From assembly GCF_000718005.1 (NCBI RefSeq), contig NZ_JODV01000006.1: a stretch of 64,000 bases of DNA; one strand, given 5' to 3'. Shown here piece after piece: positions 40,998 through 49,552 of this stretch. The notes beneath the pieces were generated by a model. The model was not told the DNA's origin and ran no database searches. It worked only from the letters and a program-made list of their open reading frames with translations. Both the position numbers and the translations under genes were made by a program. Origin of the DNA: Actinoalloteichus_B caeruleus (GTDB taxonomy: Bacteria; Actinomycetota; Actinomycetes; Mycobacteriales; Pseudonocardiaceae). Numbering within the stretch: the first letter of the stretch is position 1; each line of letters starts with the position of its first letter.

Positions 40998-41912
40998 GTG
41001 GGACCGCACGAGGACGAGGACATCGGCGCCGGGACCTGGATCGAGGTCGGCGACCGGGTGTGGGCGCGCCGGTACCGGGAACTGGACCTGTCCGTCGGCC
41101 TGGTCGTCGGACGCGACCGCTGCCTGGTCGTCGACACCCGGGGCGACCGGGAACAGGGGGCCGAGTTCGCGGCCGAGGTGCGCGCGCTGACGGAACTGCC
41201 GTGGACGGTGGTCCTCACGCACGTCCACTTCGACCACTGCTTCGGGAGCGAGGCCTTCCTGCCGTGCCCGGTGTGGGCGCACCCCGACGCCGTCGAGGCG
41301 TTGGAGCGGACCGCCGCCGCGCAGCGCACGGAGTGGGTGGCCCGGTACCGGGCCGAGGGGCGGTCGGCGATCGCCGACCGGTTGGACCGGGTCCGTCGCC
41401 CCGTCCTCCCACGTCCGCTCCCCGCCGACCCGACCACGTTCGACCTGGGCGGCCGCACGGTGCTGGTGCGCCACCTCGGGCGCGGCCACACCGATCACGA
41501 CGTGGTGGTCGAGGTACCGGACACCGGCACGGTGTTCGCCGGTGACCTCGTCGAGCAGGGCGCGCCACCGGACTTCGGCGACTCCTACCCGCTGGAGTGG
41601 CCGGGCGCACTCCGGCGCCTCGCCGGGTTGGTTCCGGCGAACGGGGTGGTCGTGCCCGGTCACGGGGAACCGGTGGACGCGGCCTTCGTCCTGGCGCAGG
41701 CCGACGATGTGGAGCGGGCGGTGGTGTCGTGCCAGTCCGGCTCGCCCGACCGGGCCGCTCCCGGCGGTGGGGAGCCGCCCTATCCCGAGGAGACGATGGC
41801 GGTCATCGCGGCGCGGGTGCGCGCGACCCGCCCCGAGGTTCCGACCAGCCCCCCGACTGGTGGCGCGACGACGGCTGCCCGTCCCTCTGACCGATCACGT
41901 CCCGCCAGTTGA
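40998..41912 (+). CDS. MBL-fold metallohydrolase
   Basis: A 304-aa metallo-beta-lactamase-fold enzyme. The metal ligands are visible in THVHFDHCFG (HxHxDH), in LGRGHTDHDVVV, in FAGDLVEQG and in VVPGHGEPVD. This order fits glyoxalase II-like or general hydrolases of actinomycetes. The GTG at 40998 is preceded by GGACGG; upstream in-frame sequence overlaps the ComB-like gene. The last 60 residues are Pro/Thr-rich and probably disordered. Substrate unknown. Confidence 0.85.
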   Translation: MGPHEDEDIGAGTWIEVGDRVWARRYRELDLSVGLVVGRDRCLVVDTRGDREQGAEFAAEVRALTELPWTVVLTHVHFDHCFGSEAFLPCPVWAHPDAVEALERTAAAQRTEWVARYRAEGRSAIADRLDRVRRPVLPRPLPADPTTFDLGGRTVLVRHLGRGHTDHDVVVEVPDTGTVFAGDLVEQGAPPDFGDSYPLEWPGALRRLAGLVPANGVVVPGHGEPVDAAFVLAQADDVERAVVSCQSGSPDRAAPGGGEPPYPEETMAVIAARVRATRPEVPTSPPTGGATTAARPSDRSRPAS

Positions 41913-42001
41913 TCTTGACGGCGGGTGCTGCCCGGGTGGCATATCCTGTGCCGCAACGGTGCTCAGGGCGACGGACGTCGCGCTACCGAGGGGAGGTGGA
42001 C

Positions 42002-42982
42002 ATGCGACCGAACCGGCGGGTCACCGGGCCACCGTCCTCCACGTCCGGTCCACCACGCCGGGACTCCCTGCACCGGGAGCTCCAGGACGCCCTCGAACAC
42101 GGACCGTTCAGCGACGCGTTGCGGCTCGCCATCGAGACGAGCGGTCTGAGCCTCGACCGCATCCAGCACCGGTTGGCCGAGCGGGGCGTGCGCATCAGCC
42201 TGACGACCCTCAGCTACTGGCGGCACGGTCGGAGCCGACCGGAACGTCCCGAATCATTGCGGGGCGTCCAGATCCTGGAGGAGGTGCTCGCCCTCCCCGA
42301 CTCCTCCCTCACCGCCCTGCTGGGCCCGCGACGCCCCCGGGGTCGATGGGTGTCCCGGACACCGAGGAGCCTGGACATGGACCAGCTCTTCGGTGACCAG
42401 GAGACGCTGCGCGACCTGCGGGCGAGCCTCGGAGTGCCCTCCCCCGACCAGCTCATCCCGCTGGCCGTGCACGACCTGCTGGTGGTCGACGCGCGGCGCG
42501 ACGAGCTGGCGATCCGGACCAGGATGGTGATGCAGGCGGCGGTGGACGGGGTGTCGAGCACGTTCCTCGTGTACCGGAGTGACGATCCCGAGCGCACCGC
42601 CGCCGCCATCAGCACCCGCTACTGCACCCTCGGGGAGGTGCACCGCGACCCGGCCAGCGGTTTCGTGATGGCCGAACTCGTCCTTGACCGCGTCCTGGGC
42701 ACCGGCGAACCGACCGTCTTCGAGTACGAGATGGAGCTGCCCCCCTCGGAGCCCGCCGGGTACCACGACCGGCGTTTCCTCTTCCCCACCCGGCAGTACG
42801 TCCTCCAGGTCCAGTTCGCCCCCACCTCGCTGCCCACCCACTGCCAGCGCTACTACCAGGCCAGCGGGGACGCGCCCAGGCAGGACGTCCGCGAGGTCCC
42901 CCTGGGCGCGTCGAACGCCGCCGCCATGATCGAGGTCGATCTCGCCGCCGGCATCTACGGGATGAACTGGGGCTGGAGTTGA
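42002..42982 (+). CDS. Actinomycete XRE-like DNA-binding regulator
   Basis: A 326-aa protein with AGGGGAGGTGGAC upstream of the ATG. A helix-turn-helix segment (ALRLAIETSGLSLDRIQHRL, then SLTTLSYWRHGRSRPERPES) lies at about 38-85 and is followed by a ~230-residue domain without enzyme motifs (LLVVDARRDELAIRT, then FEYEMELP). Long XRE-like proteins of this shape are widespread in Pseudonocardiales; their signals are not known. It converges on the nitroreductase homologue with only 4 bp between stops. Confidence 0.72.
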   Translation: MRPNRRVTGPPSSTSGPPRRDSLHRELQDALEHGPFSDALRLAIETSGLSLDRIQHRLAERGVRISLTTLSYWRHGRSRPERPESLRGVQILEEVLALPDSSLTALLGPRRPRGRWVSRTPRSLDMDQLFGDQETLRDLRASLGVPSPDQLIPLAVHDLLVVDARRDELAIRTRMVMQAAVDGVSSTFLVYRSDDPERTAAAISTRYCTLGEVHRDPASGFVMAELVLDRVLGTGEPTVFEYEMELPPSEPAGYHDRRFLFPTRQYVLQVQFAPTSLPTHCQRYYQASGDAPRQDVREVPLGASNAAAMIEVDLAAGIYGMNWGWS

Positions 42983-42986
42983 CCGG

Positions 42987-43607
42987 TCAGGAGAAGTCCA
43001 GCGTTCCCGTGCGGGTCCGCTTCAACTCGAAGAAGTGCGGGTAGGCCGCGAGGGTCCGGGACGCGTCGAACAACGCCCCCGCCTCCTCACCCCGGGGGAT
43101 GCTGGTCAGGACGGGGCCGAAGAACGCGACGCCGTCGACGTGGATGACGGGGGTGCCGACATCCATCCCCACCGGGTCCATCCCCTCGTGGTGGCTGGCG
43201 CGCAGCCGCTCGTCGTACTCGGTGCTCGTCGCGGCGTCCGCCAGGTCGGCCGGCAGACCCACCTCCGCCAGCGACTTGCTGATCACCCGGTCGTAGTCCC
43301 GGTCCTTCTCGAGGTGGATCCGGGTGCCGAACGCGGTGTAGAGCGGGCGCAGCACCTCCTCGCCGTGCTGAGCGGCCGCGGCGACGGCGACCCGGACCGG
43401 CGCCCAGGCCTTGGTCATCAGTTCCCGGTACTCGGCGGGCAGGTCCCGATCCTCGTTGAGGACCGACAGGCTCATGACGTGGAAGGAGAGGTCGATCTCC
43501 CGCACCTTCTCGACCTCGAGCACCCACCGGGAGGTGATCCAGGCGAACGGGCACGCCGGGTCGAACCAGAAACGAACGCGCGGCTTGGACGGGGAGTCTG
43601 CGGACAC
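42987..43607 (-). CDS. Mycothiol-dependent nitroreductase (Rv2466c) homologue with CPFA active-site motif
   Basis: A 206-aa DsbA-fold protein collinear with M. tuberculosis Rv2466c: FWFDPACPFAWITSRW at the N-terminus, VMSLSVLNEDRD, RIHLEKDRDYD, SHHEGMDPVGMDVGTP and the end PHFFELKRTRTG. Rv2466c has a CPWC motif; here the motif is Cys19-Pro-Phe-Ala22, so the resolving Cys is missing. With mycothiol as co-substrate a single Cys can still work by a monothiol mechanism. GTG 43607 has GGAGG seven bases upstream. It faces pepN divergently, as in M. tuberculosis. Confidence 0.92.
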   Translation of the reverse strand: MSADSPSKPRVRFWFDPACPFAWITSRWVLEVEKVREIDLSFHVMSLSVLNEDRDLPAEYRELMTKAWAPVRVAVAAAAQHGEEVLRPLYTAFGTRIHLEKDRDYDRVISKSLAEVGLPADLADAATSTEYDERLRASHHEGMDPVGMDVGTPVIHVDGVAFFGPVLTSIPRGEEAGALFDASRTLAAYPHFFELKRTRTGTLDFS

Positions 43608-43879
43608 TGTCACGCCTCCAACTTGATCGGTGCCGGGGTGGGGCTTACGTCCGCACTCAACCACCGCCGTCGCCGGTCCTATTCCCGGCGCCGGACCGGA
43701 CTGGCCTCCGAAACGCGCGCCAACTCCTACCAGCCCACCCCGACGGTTTCCCCGCCCTCGGTGGGACGGCGACCCTGGCGGCGGCCCGCACGACGGCGAG
43801 CCGTGGCCGCACGGCACCGGTTGATCGTGATTGGATGCGGTGTCCCTTCACCCACGACGTCGTGTAACCGAGGTAGCCA

Positions 43880-46432
43880 GTGGCCGCACCGAACCTGACC
43901 AGAGAACAGTCCGCAGAACGGAGCGCCCTGCTCTCCGTGCAGTCCTACGCCGTCGAACTGGACCTCACCGACGGCCGGGGGAAGCCGGGGGAGCACACCT
44001 TCCGCTCCACGACGACCGTCCGGTTCCGCGGTGGGACACCCGGCGCGAGCAGCTGGATCGACCTGGTCGCCGACCGGGTCGAGCGCGCGGTCCTCAACGG
44101 GACGGAGCTGGACGTCAGCGCCTACCGGGAGGAGGACGGGATCGCGCTGCCCGATCTCGCCGAGGACAACGAGCTGGTGGTGGTGGCCGACTGCCGCTAC
44201 ATGAACACCGGCGAGGGCCTGCACCGGTTCGTCGATCCCGTCGACGGCGGCGTGTACCTGTACACGCAGTTCGAGACGGCCGACGCCAAGCGCATGTTCG
44301 CCTGCTTCGACCAGCCCGACCTGAAGTCCGTCTACGACCTCGTCGTGACCGCGCCCGCCGACTGGAAGGTGATCTCCAACGCGGCGGCGGAACGCACCGA
44401 GGACACCGCCGACGGCGGGGTGCGCCACGTCTTCCGGCGCACGGAACGCATGTCGACCTACCTGGTCGCACTGGTGGCGGGCCCCTACGCGGAGTGGCGG
44501 GACGAGCACGACGGCATCCCCCTCGGCCTCTACTGCCGGGCCTCGCTCGCCGAGCACCTCGACGCGGAGCGGCTGTTCACCGAGACCAAGCAGGGCTTCG
44601 ACTTCTACAACTCCGCGTTCGGGGTCCGGTACCCCTTCGGCAAGTACGACCAGTGCTTCGTGCCCGAGTTCAACGCCGGAGCGATGGAGAACGCCGGCTG
44701 CGTCACCTACCTGGAGGACTACGTCTTCCGGTCCAGGGTCACCCGGTACCTGTACGAGCGCCGGTGCGAGACGCTGCTGCACGAGATGGCCCACATGTGG
44801 TTCGGCGACCTGGTCACCATGCGTTGGTGGAACGACCTGTGGCTCAACGAGTCGTTCGCCACCTGGGCCAGTGTGCTCGCCCAGGCGGAGGCGACCGAGT
44901 ACACGCACGCCTGGACCACCTTCGCCAACATCGAGAAGTCCTGGGCGTACCGGCAGGACCAGCTGCCCTCGACGCACCCCGTCGCCGCCGACATCCCCGA
45001 CCTGCACGCGGTGGAGGTCAACTTCGACGGCATCACCTACGCCAAGGGCGCCAGCGTGCTCAAGCAGCTGGTCGCCTACGTGGGCCTGGAGAACTTCCTG
45101 GCTGGTCTGCGGCTCTACTTCGAGCGCCACGCCTGGGAGAACGCCACCCTCGCCGACCTGCTGTCCGCGCTGGAGCAGGCGTCCGGCCGCGACCTGTCCT
45201 GGTGGAGCGCCGAGTGGCTGGAGACGACCGGCCTGAACTCGCTGCGACCCCGCTTCGAGCTGGACTCCGAGGGCCGTTTCACCTCCTTCGACGTGATCCA
45301 GGGACCGGCCAGGCCCGGTGCCGGAGAACTGCGCACCCACCGGGTCGCGGTGGGCGTGTACGACGAGGACCCGGCGACCGGCCGTCTCGTCCGGGTGCGG
45401 CGGGTCGAGCTGGACGTCTCCGGCGAGCGGACCCCGGTCGAGGAGCTGGTCGGGCAGCACCGGGGGCGGCTCGTCCTGGTCAACGACGACGACCTGACCT
45501 ACTGCCACATGCGCCTGGACCCGGAGTCGTTGACCACCCTGATCGACCGCATCTCCGACGTCGAGGAGTCGTTGCCGCGCACGCTGTGCTGGTCGGCGGC
45601 GTGGGAGATGGCACGCGAGGCGGAGCTGAAGGCCAGGGACTTCGTGAACCTGGTCCTCAACGGGGTGCACCGCGAACCGGAGGTCGGCGTGGTGCAACGG
45701 CTGTTGCTCCAGGCCCAGACCGCCCTGAACTTCTACGCCGCCGAGGACTGGCGGGCCGAGGGCTGGTCGCGGTTCAGCTCCCGGGTGTTGGAGTTGGTCA
45801 GGACGGCGGAGCCGGGATCGGACCACCAGTTGGCCTTCGTCAACTCGCTGAGCGGCGCGGTGCTGGGTGCGGCGGAGCAGGCGGCGGTACGCGGCTGGCT
45901 CGACGGGGTGGACGTCCCCGAGGGGCTGACGGTGGACACCGACCTGCGTTGGCGGCTGCTCCAGGCGCTGGTCGCCCACGGCTCGGCTGGCGCGGACGAG
46001 GTCGAGGCGGAGCGGGAGCGGGACGACACCGCGACGGGTCGCCGACAGGCCGAGCGGGCACTGGCGCTGCGCCCCACGGCCGCCGACAAGGCCGAGGCCT
46101 GGCGGCGGGCCACGCTCGACGACGAGTTGCCCAACGCGGTCAACGAGGCCATCATCGCGGGCTTCGCGCACCCGGGCCAGTCCGAGCTGTTGGCGGACTA
46201 CGTGGGGCGGTACTTCGCCGAGATCGCGGACGTGTGGAGCAGGCGTTCCATCGAACGCGCCCAGCCGGCCGTGGTCGGGCTCTTCCCGTCGTGGGCCGTG
46301 TCGGAGGAGACGGTGTCCGCCGCCGACGAGTGGCTCGCCGCCGAGCACCCGCCCGCGTTGCGCCGGCTGGTGTCCGAGGGGCGTGCTGGTGTGGTGCGGG
46401 CGTTGGCGGCCCGGGAGTTCGACGGGCAGTGA
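43880..46432 (+). CDS. pepN: Aminopeptidase N
   Basis: An 850-aa M1 metallo-aminopeptidase. The zinc site is HEMAH (His301, Glu302, His305) with the third ligand Glu324 in WLNESFATW, and the substrate-binding GAMEN motif lies shortly before (NAGAMENAGCVTY). A catalytic Tyr is expected in the YAKGASVLKQL region. It removes N-terminal residues from peptides produced by Clp and other proteases. The length and the position (Rv2467 in M. tuberculosis) are typical. A hairpin at 46447 ends the transcript. Confidence 0.97.
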   Translation: MAAPNLTREQSAERSALLSVQSYAVELDLTDGRGKPGEHTFRSTTTVRFRGGTPGASSWIDLVADRVERAVLNGTELDVSAYREEDGIALPDLAEDNELVVVADCRYMNTGEGLHRFVDPVDGGVYLYTQFETADAKRMFACFDQPDLKSVYDLVVTAPADWKVISNAAAERTEDTADGGVRHVFRRTERMSTYLVALVAGPYAEWRDEHDGIPLGLYCRASLAEHLDAERLFTETKQGFDFYNSAFGVRYPFGKYDQCFVPEFNAGAMENAGCVTYLEDYVFRSRVTRYLYERRCETLLHEMAHMWFGDLVTMRWWNDLWLNESFATWASVLAQAEATEYTHAWTTFANIEKSWAYRQDQLPSTHPVAADIPDLHAVEVNFDGITYAKGASVLKQLVAYVGLENFLAGLRLYFERHAWENATLADLLSALEQASGRDLSWWSAEWLETTGLNSLRPRFELDSEGRFTSFDVIQGPARPGAGELRTHRVAVGVYDEDPATGRLVRVRRVELDVSGERTPVEELVGQHRGRLVLVNDDDLTYCHMRLDPESLTTLIDRISDVEESLPRTLCWSAAWEMAREAELKARDFVNLVLNGVHREPEVGVVQRLLLQAQTALNFYAAEDWRAEGWSRFSSRVLELVRTAEPGSDHQLAFVNSLSGAVLGAAEQAAVRGWLDGVDVPEGLTVDTDLRWRLLQALVAHGSAGADEVEAERERDDTATGRRQAERALALRPTAADKAEAWRRATLDDELPNAVNEAIIAGFAHPGQSELLADYVGRYFAEIADVWSRRSIERAQPAVVGLFPSWAVSEETVSAADEWLAAEHPPALRRLVSEGRAGVVRALAAREFDGQ

Positions 46433-46446
46433 CGCGGACCGTTCCT

Positions 46447-46474
46447 GGAGGCGTCCCGTTGGCGGGTCGCCTCC
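46447..46474 (+). terminator. Terminator of pepN
   Basis: GGAGGCG and CCCG pair with CGGG and CGCCTCC around a TTGG loop, with one T-T mismatch. It begins 14 bp after the pepN stop and lies between converging genes. Confidence 0.75.
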
Positions 46475-46668
46475 GGGGGCGGAGCGAACCCGAGATCGGT
46501 ACGAGCCGGAGTTCGGCCGGAACCGACCCGCTCGGGACGCGCCGACCGGGCACGCCCCGAGCGGGGGCCGCGCGGGTGGGGGAAGGCGGTCGTCCCCGGG
46601 GCCCGCACCGGCCGGGGCGCACGTGGGACGTGGTGGAGGGCGGGCCGCGCTGACCGCCCCGCCCGGCG

Positions 46669-47160
46669 TCAGTCGCGCTGGATGTCCACGCCCGCCTGGT
46701 CGGACAGCATCCGCAGCCCGTCCAGCAGGCCACCGGCCAGGTCGCCCTCCTTGAAGGAGGCCACCATGCTCATCACCGCGAGCTTGCAGCTGCGGTCGGG
46801 GATGCGACGGCCGGCTTCCTCTCCGGTCACCAACTCCACGACCCGCTGCTCGGGCGAGACGGCGATCAGCACGGAGTCGGTCGCCCTCGCGCCGAGGGAC
46901 GCGTGCAGTTCCTCGGCCTGGCGGCGCGTGTTCTCGCCGAGCCCACCCAGGTAGATGCTGAAGTCCAGTCCGGTAGCCCTCGTGGTGAGCGTGAGGGCCT
47001 CGTCGAGTCGCGCGAGCTCGTTGTGCCCGAACGGGGAGTCCGACTCCTCGGGCAGCACCCGTTTGGCGACCGAGACCCGCCCGGTCACCGTCCTGGCCTC
47101 CCCGTACCCCAGTTCGGCGTCAGCTTCCGCACTGCGCTGCGCCACTTCACCAGTTCCCAC
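46669..47160 (-). CDS. DUF5130 family protein
   Basis: A 163-aa soluble protein with the features of actinobacterial DUF5130: a TPM-like fold, with GLDFSIYLGGLG, a helical segment RRQAEELHASLG, and VLIAVSPEQRVVELVTGEEA. The second half resembles the TPM (YgcG) domain, whose role is unclear. It occupies the place of M. tuberculosis Rv2468c between pepN and the HNH nuclease gene. The GTG start overlaps the end of the ctaJ-like gene by 14 bp. Confidence 0.82.
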   Translation of the reverse strand: MGTGEVAQRSAEADAELGYGEARTVTGRVSVAKRVLPEESDSPFGHNELARLDEALTLTTRATGLDFSIYLGGLGENTRRQAEELHASLGARATDSVLIAVSPEQRVVELVTGEEAGRRIPDRSCKLAVMSMVASFKEGDLAGGLLDGLRMLSDQAGVDIQRD

Positions 47161-47392
47161 GGGCGCCTCCCTGGATCGTCGTCGTCTGGAGGCCCTCGGT
47201 CGGTTCCTCGGCGACGTGTCGCTGGGATCCGCGCAGCCCTGCCGGGTTGGCGGTCCACCAGATCGGCTCGTGCGTCCACTCCTGCCCCGGGCGGTAGCGT
47301 GTGTCGCGAACGGGTTGCTTCCGCAGCGTCAGCAGCGCGACCAGCCCATAGAGGACGAGTGGGATCAGCACGAAGACGAGTGTTGTCTCCAT
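47147..47392 (-). CDS. ctaJ: aa3-type cytochrome oxidase subunit CtaJ-like protein
   Basis: An 81-aa protein: one N-terminal membrane helix (TTLVFVLIPLVLYGLVALLTL) followed by a polar tail with RYRPGQEWTHEPIWWTANP. This is the signature of the small actinobacterial oxidase subunit CtaJ. The start was set at ATG 47392; the upstream frame lacks a ribosome site. It overlaps DUF5130, with which it is usually paired. It would associate with the respiratory bcc-aa3 supercomplex. Confidence 0.82.
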   Translation of the reverse strand: METTLVFVLIPLVLYGLVALLTLRKQPVRDTRYRPGQEWTHEPIWWTANPAGLRGSQRHVAEEPTEGLQTTTIQGGARGNW

Positions 47393-47775
47393 GATGGTCA
47401 CGGCCCGTACGGTAACCGATGACCTGGGCCAAGCGCCTCCTGCGGGTCCTCGGACGGCGGCCCGGGCCAGCCACTCGGCCAAGGTGAACCAGGTGTGACC
47501 AACTCACCGACAGTTCGCTGTGTGGGTGACATTTCCCCGCCATCCCTCGGTTGCGTCACAGCGTTTGCGCACTACCCGTGCACTTCCCTCGCTCCGCTAC
47601 TCATCCCACCGGTGGAAACGGCGTACGCCAGGCCGCCACCTGGCCGCTTGTGCCACGTCCACCCCGCTCCTAGCTTCTGTGGTGGGCGGCCCGGGCCCCG
47701 TGCGCATGCTGACGAGCACTCGCGCAGTTCCAGCTCGTTCCCATTCTCGTGATCAGCTGTCCGAGGAGGATCCGC

Positions 47776-48426
47776 ATGTCCGGCCACTTGGTGATTCGTC
47801 GTGGAAGCAGCACGCGCGGACTCGCGCCCCAGCCGTCCGGTGCCCTCGTCTCTCGTCCCGGTGGTCCCCGGTGCGGGAGCGCCGGCGAGCGGGTGCCGAG
47901 CCGGGGGCGCACCAGCGGTGCGGGGTGCTCAGCACCGACCAGCGCGGGCATCCGGGTGACCCGCGCCGGGATCCGCGTGACCCGCGACGGGATCCGCGTG
48001 ACCCGCGACGGGATCCGCGTCACCGAATCCGGGATCCGAGTCACCCCCCGAACCCCCAACCACTCCACGCCCAACGCCGGCATCCGCGTCACCCGCGACG
48101 GCATCCGCGTCACCAAGGCCGGCATCCGCGTCACTCGTGATGGCATCCGCGTCACCGAAGCCGGCATCCGCGTCACCCCGCAGAAGCCACCCCACCGCTC
48201 ATCCCGCGCCGGCATCCGCGTCACCAAGGCCGGCATCCGCGTCACTCGTGATGGCATCCGCGTCACCGAAGCCGGCATCCGCGTCACCCCCCGAACCCCC
48301 AACCACTCCACGCCCAACGCCGGCATCCGGGTCACCCGCGACGGCATCCGCGTGACCAAGGCCGGCATCCGGGTCACTCGTGATCGCATCCGCGTCACCG
48401 AAGCCGGCATCCGCGTCACGCGCTGA
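47776..48426 (+). CDS. Cationic GIRVT-heptad repeat protein
   Basis: A 216-aa protein with GAGGAGGA six bases before the ATG. Residues 1-56 are low-complexity and arginine-rich (MSGHLVIRRGSSTRG at the start), without signal peptide. Residues 57-216 consist of 19 heptads (A/D/S)-GIRVT-(R/K/E/P) in four blocks of 5, 5, 4 and 5, separated by 9-residue spacers RTPNHSTPN, QKPPHRSSR and RTPNHSTPN. One heptad has R for G (DRIRVTE). Within the motif nearly all DNA differences fall on third codon positions and are synonymous, so this strand and frame are under selection. I know no family with this repeat. A beta-rich or extended cationic fold is a guess. Confidence 0.7.
   Translation: MSGHLVIRRGSSTRGLAPQPSGALVSRPGGPRCGSAGERVPSRGRTSGAGCSAPTSAGIRVTRAGIRVTRDGIRVTRDGIRVTESGIRVTPRTPNHSTPNAGIRVTRDGIRVTKAGIRVTRDGIRVTEAGIRVTPQKPPHRSSRAGIRVTKAGIRVTRDGIRVTEAGIRVTPRTPNHSTPNAGIRVTRDGIRVTKAGIRVTRDRIRVTEAGIRVTR
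47944..48423 (+). repeat. 21-bp tandem repeat array, 19 units in four blocks
   Basis: The unit is close to GGCATCCGCGTCACC plus six variable bases. Longer pieces are duplicated too: about 70 bp at 48111-48180 recur at 48221-48290, and the spacer stretch around 48044-48090 recurs around 48287-48333. This suggests unequal recombination between blocks. The period of 21 bp is a multiple of three and about two helical turns, so it leaves all frames open. Confidence 0.9.
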
Positions 48427-48461
48427 GCTGGCCCGCCGCCAGCCTCGGCGGCGTGTTCCCG

Positions 48462-48502
48462 GTGAGACCCCGGTTCGGCACGGAGCCGGACCGGGGTCTC
48501 AC
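48462..48502 (+). terminator. Strong hairpin between the repeat-protein gene and the HNH gene
   Basis: GTGAGACCCCGGTTCGGC pairs with GCCGGACCGGGGTCTCAC over 18 bp with one mismatch, loop ACGGA. It lies 35 bp after the repeat-protein stop and between converging genes, so it can serve both. Confidence 0.85.
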
Positions 48503-48666
48503 GGCAGCCGGGACACCCGAGCATGACCAGTGGTCGACCGTGCGACCTGGCGCAGCGCCCCGGGCGGGACATGGGCGGGCGCTCGTGCCTCCTCCAGCTC
48601 GGCCACGCCCGAGGCTCCACCGGAGGTGGTCCGCCGCCGCCAGCACCCCGCCTCGGCCGGGTGCGG

Positions 48667-49221
48667 CTAGGCCGCCTCCCCGAGGTAGGGCAACCAGAGC
48701 GGATCGGTCTCGCCGGCGCCCGCCAACAGACGCCAGTGGGGCCCGTGCGGCGCCCTCGGGAGGACCCGCAACCTCCACCCGATCTCCAGGAGCAGGCGGT
48801 CAGCCTTGCGGTGGTTGCAACGCGCGCAGCTGGCCACGCAGTTCTCCCACACGTGCTGCCCCCCTCGGCTCCGGGGCACCACGTGGTCGACGGTGTCGGC
48901 ACGGCCACCGCAGTAGGCGCACCGGTGCCGGTCCCGCAGCATCAGACCGGCGCGGGTCAGCGGCACGCGGCCCAGGTAGGGGACCCGGACGTACCGGCTG
49001 AGCCGGATGACCGAGGGCACCTCCTGCACCAGGGCGGCCGCCCGCAGGGCACTGCCAGCTGGGTCCCGGTGCACCACCTCGGCCTTCCCACAGACCACCA
49101 GCACCACCGCCCGCCGCAACGGCAGGGCGGTCAACGGCTCGTAGGTCGCGTTGAGCAGCAGGACCCGCCGACGTGCCGGGATGATCGACCCGCCGGTCGA
49201 TGCTCTCCGGGCATGGTCCAT
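48667..49221 (-). CDS. HNH endonuclease family protein
   Basis: A 184-aa protein. The N-terminal part has VLLLNATYEPLTALPLRRAV and VIRLSRYVRVPY, typical of a conserved actinobacterial HNH family. The nuclease core is CAYCGGRADTVDHVVPRSRG followed by WENCVASCARCNHRKADR, giving the His-Asn-His metal site and the two CxxC zinc knuckles. The ATG at 49221 (MDHARRAST) was preferred because the conserved part starts soon after. The M. tuberculosis counterpart is Rv2469c, also beside the pepN group. Its cellular role is not established. Confidence 0.9.
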   Translation of the reverse strand: MDHARRASTGGSIIPARRRVLLLNATYEPLTALPLRRAVVLVVCGKAEVVHRDPAGSALRAAALVQEVPSVIRLSRYVRVPYLGRVPLTRAGLMLRDRHRCAYCGGRADTVDHVVPRSRGGQHVWENCVASCARCNHRKADRLLLEIGWRLRVLPRAPHGPHWRLLAGAGETDPLWLPYLGEAA

Positions 49222-49552
49222 ACTTGGCGCCAGCACGCCCACTGGGCCGTGTCGTTCTCCTCCACCGTCGGCCGCGGCGTCCGCGTGCGGCCGTGGGGCA
49301 CGCAGGACGGACCGGGATGCGAACCCGTCAGCCACGCCGATCGGAGTGGGTTGTCGGTCGGGCACTCGACCACCTCCACCGCTAGCGTGGACTAGTCGAC
49401 CACATCTGGTGGCTTCCGCGCACCTGTGAAAAGCCGATACACCGAAAACAGGTCCCCCGGACCCGCCCATTCGTGTCGCAACTCACAGCGAGCCACGTGG
49501 TGGAACCGAACCTGACGGCGGCCGACCGCGCCCGGTTCTCTAAGGTCAGCGG
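49222..49552. other. Divergent promoter region of HNH and prolyl oligopeptidase genes
   Basis: About 330 bp between two genes reading away from each other. No ORF with a ribosome site, no tRNA and no convincing -10/-35 pair were seen. Confidence 0.4.

Noticed and set aside
47944..48423. CRISPR-like direct repeats
   Set aside because: Units are contiguous, lack unique spacers of constant length, and encode a regular protein; no cas genes are near.
47670..48908. A 412-codon open frame on the minus strand across the GIRVT array (VTRMPA repeats)
   Set aside because: The 21-bp period keeps every frame open. Variation between units is synonymous only for the plus frame, and only that frame has a ribosome site and a terminator at the right place.
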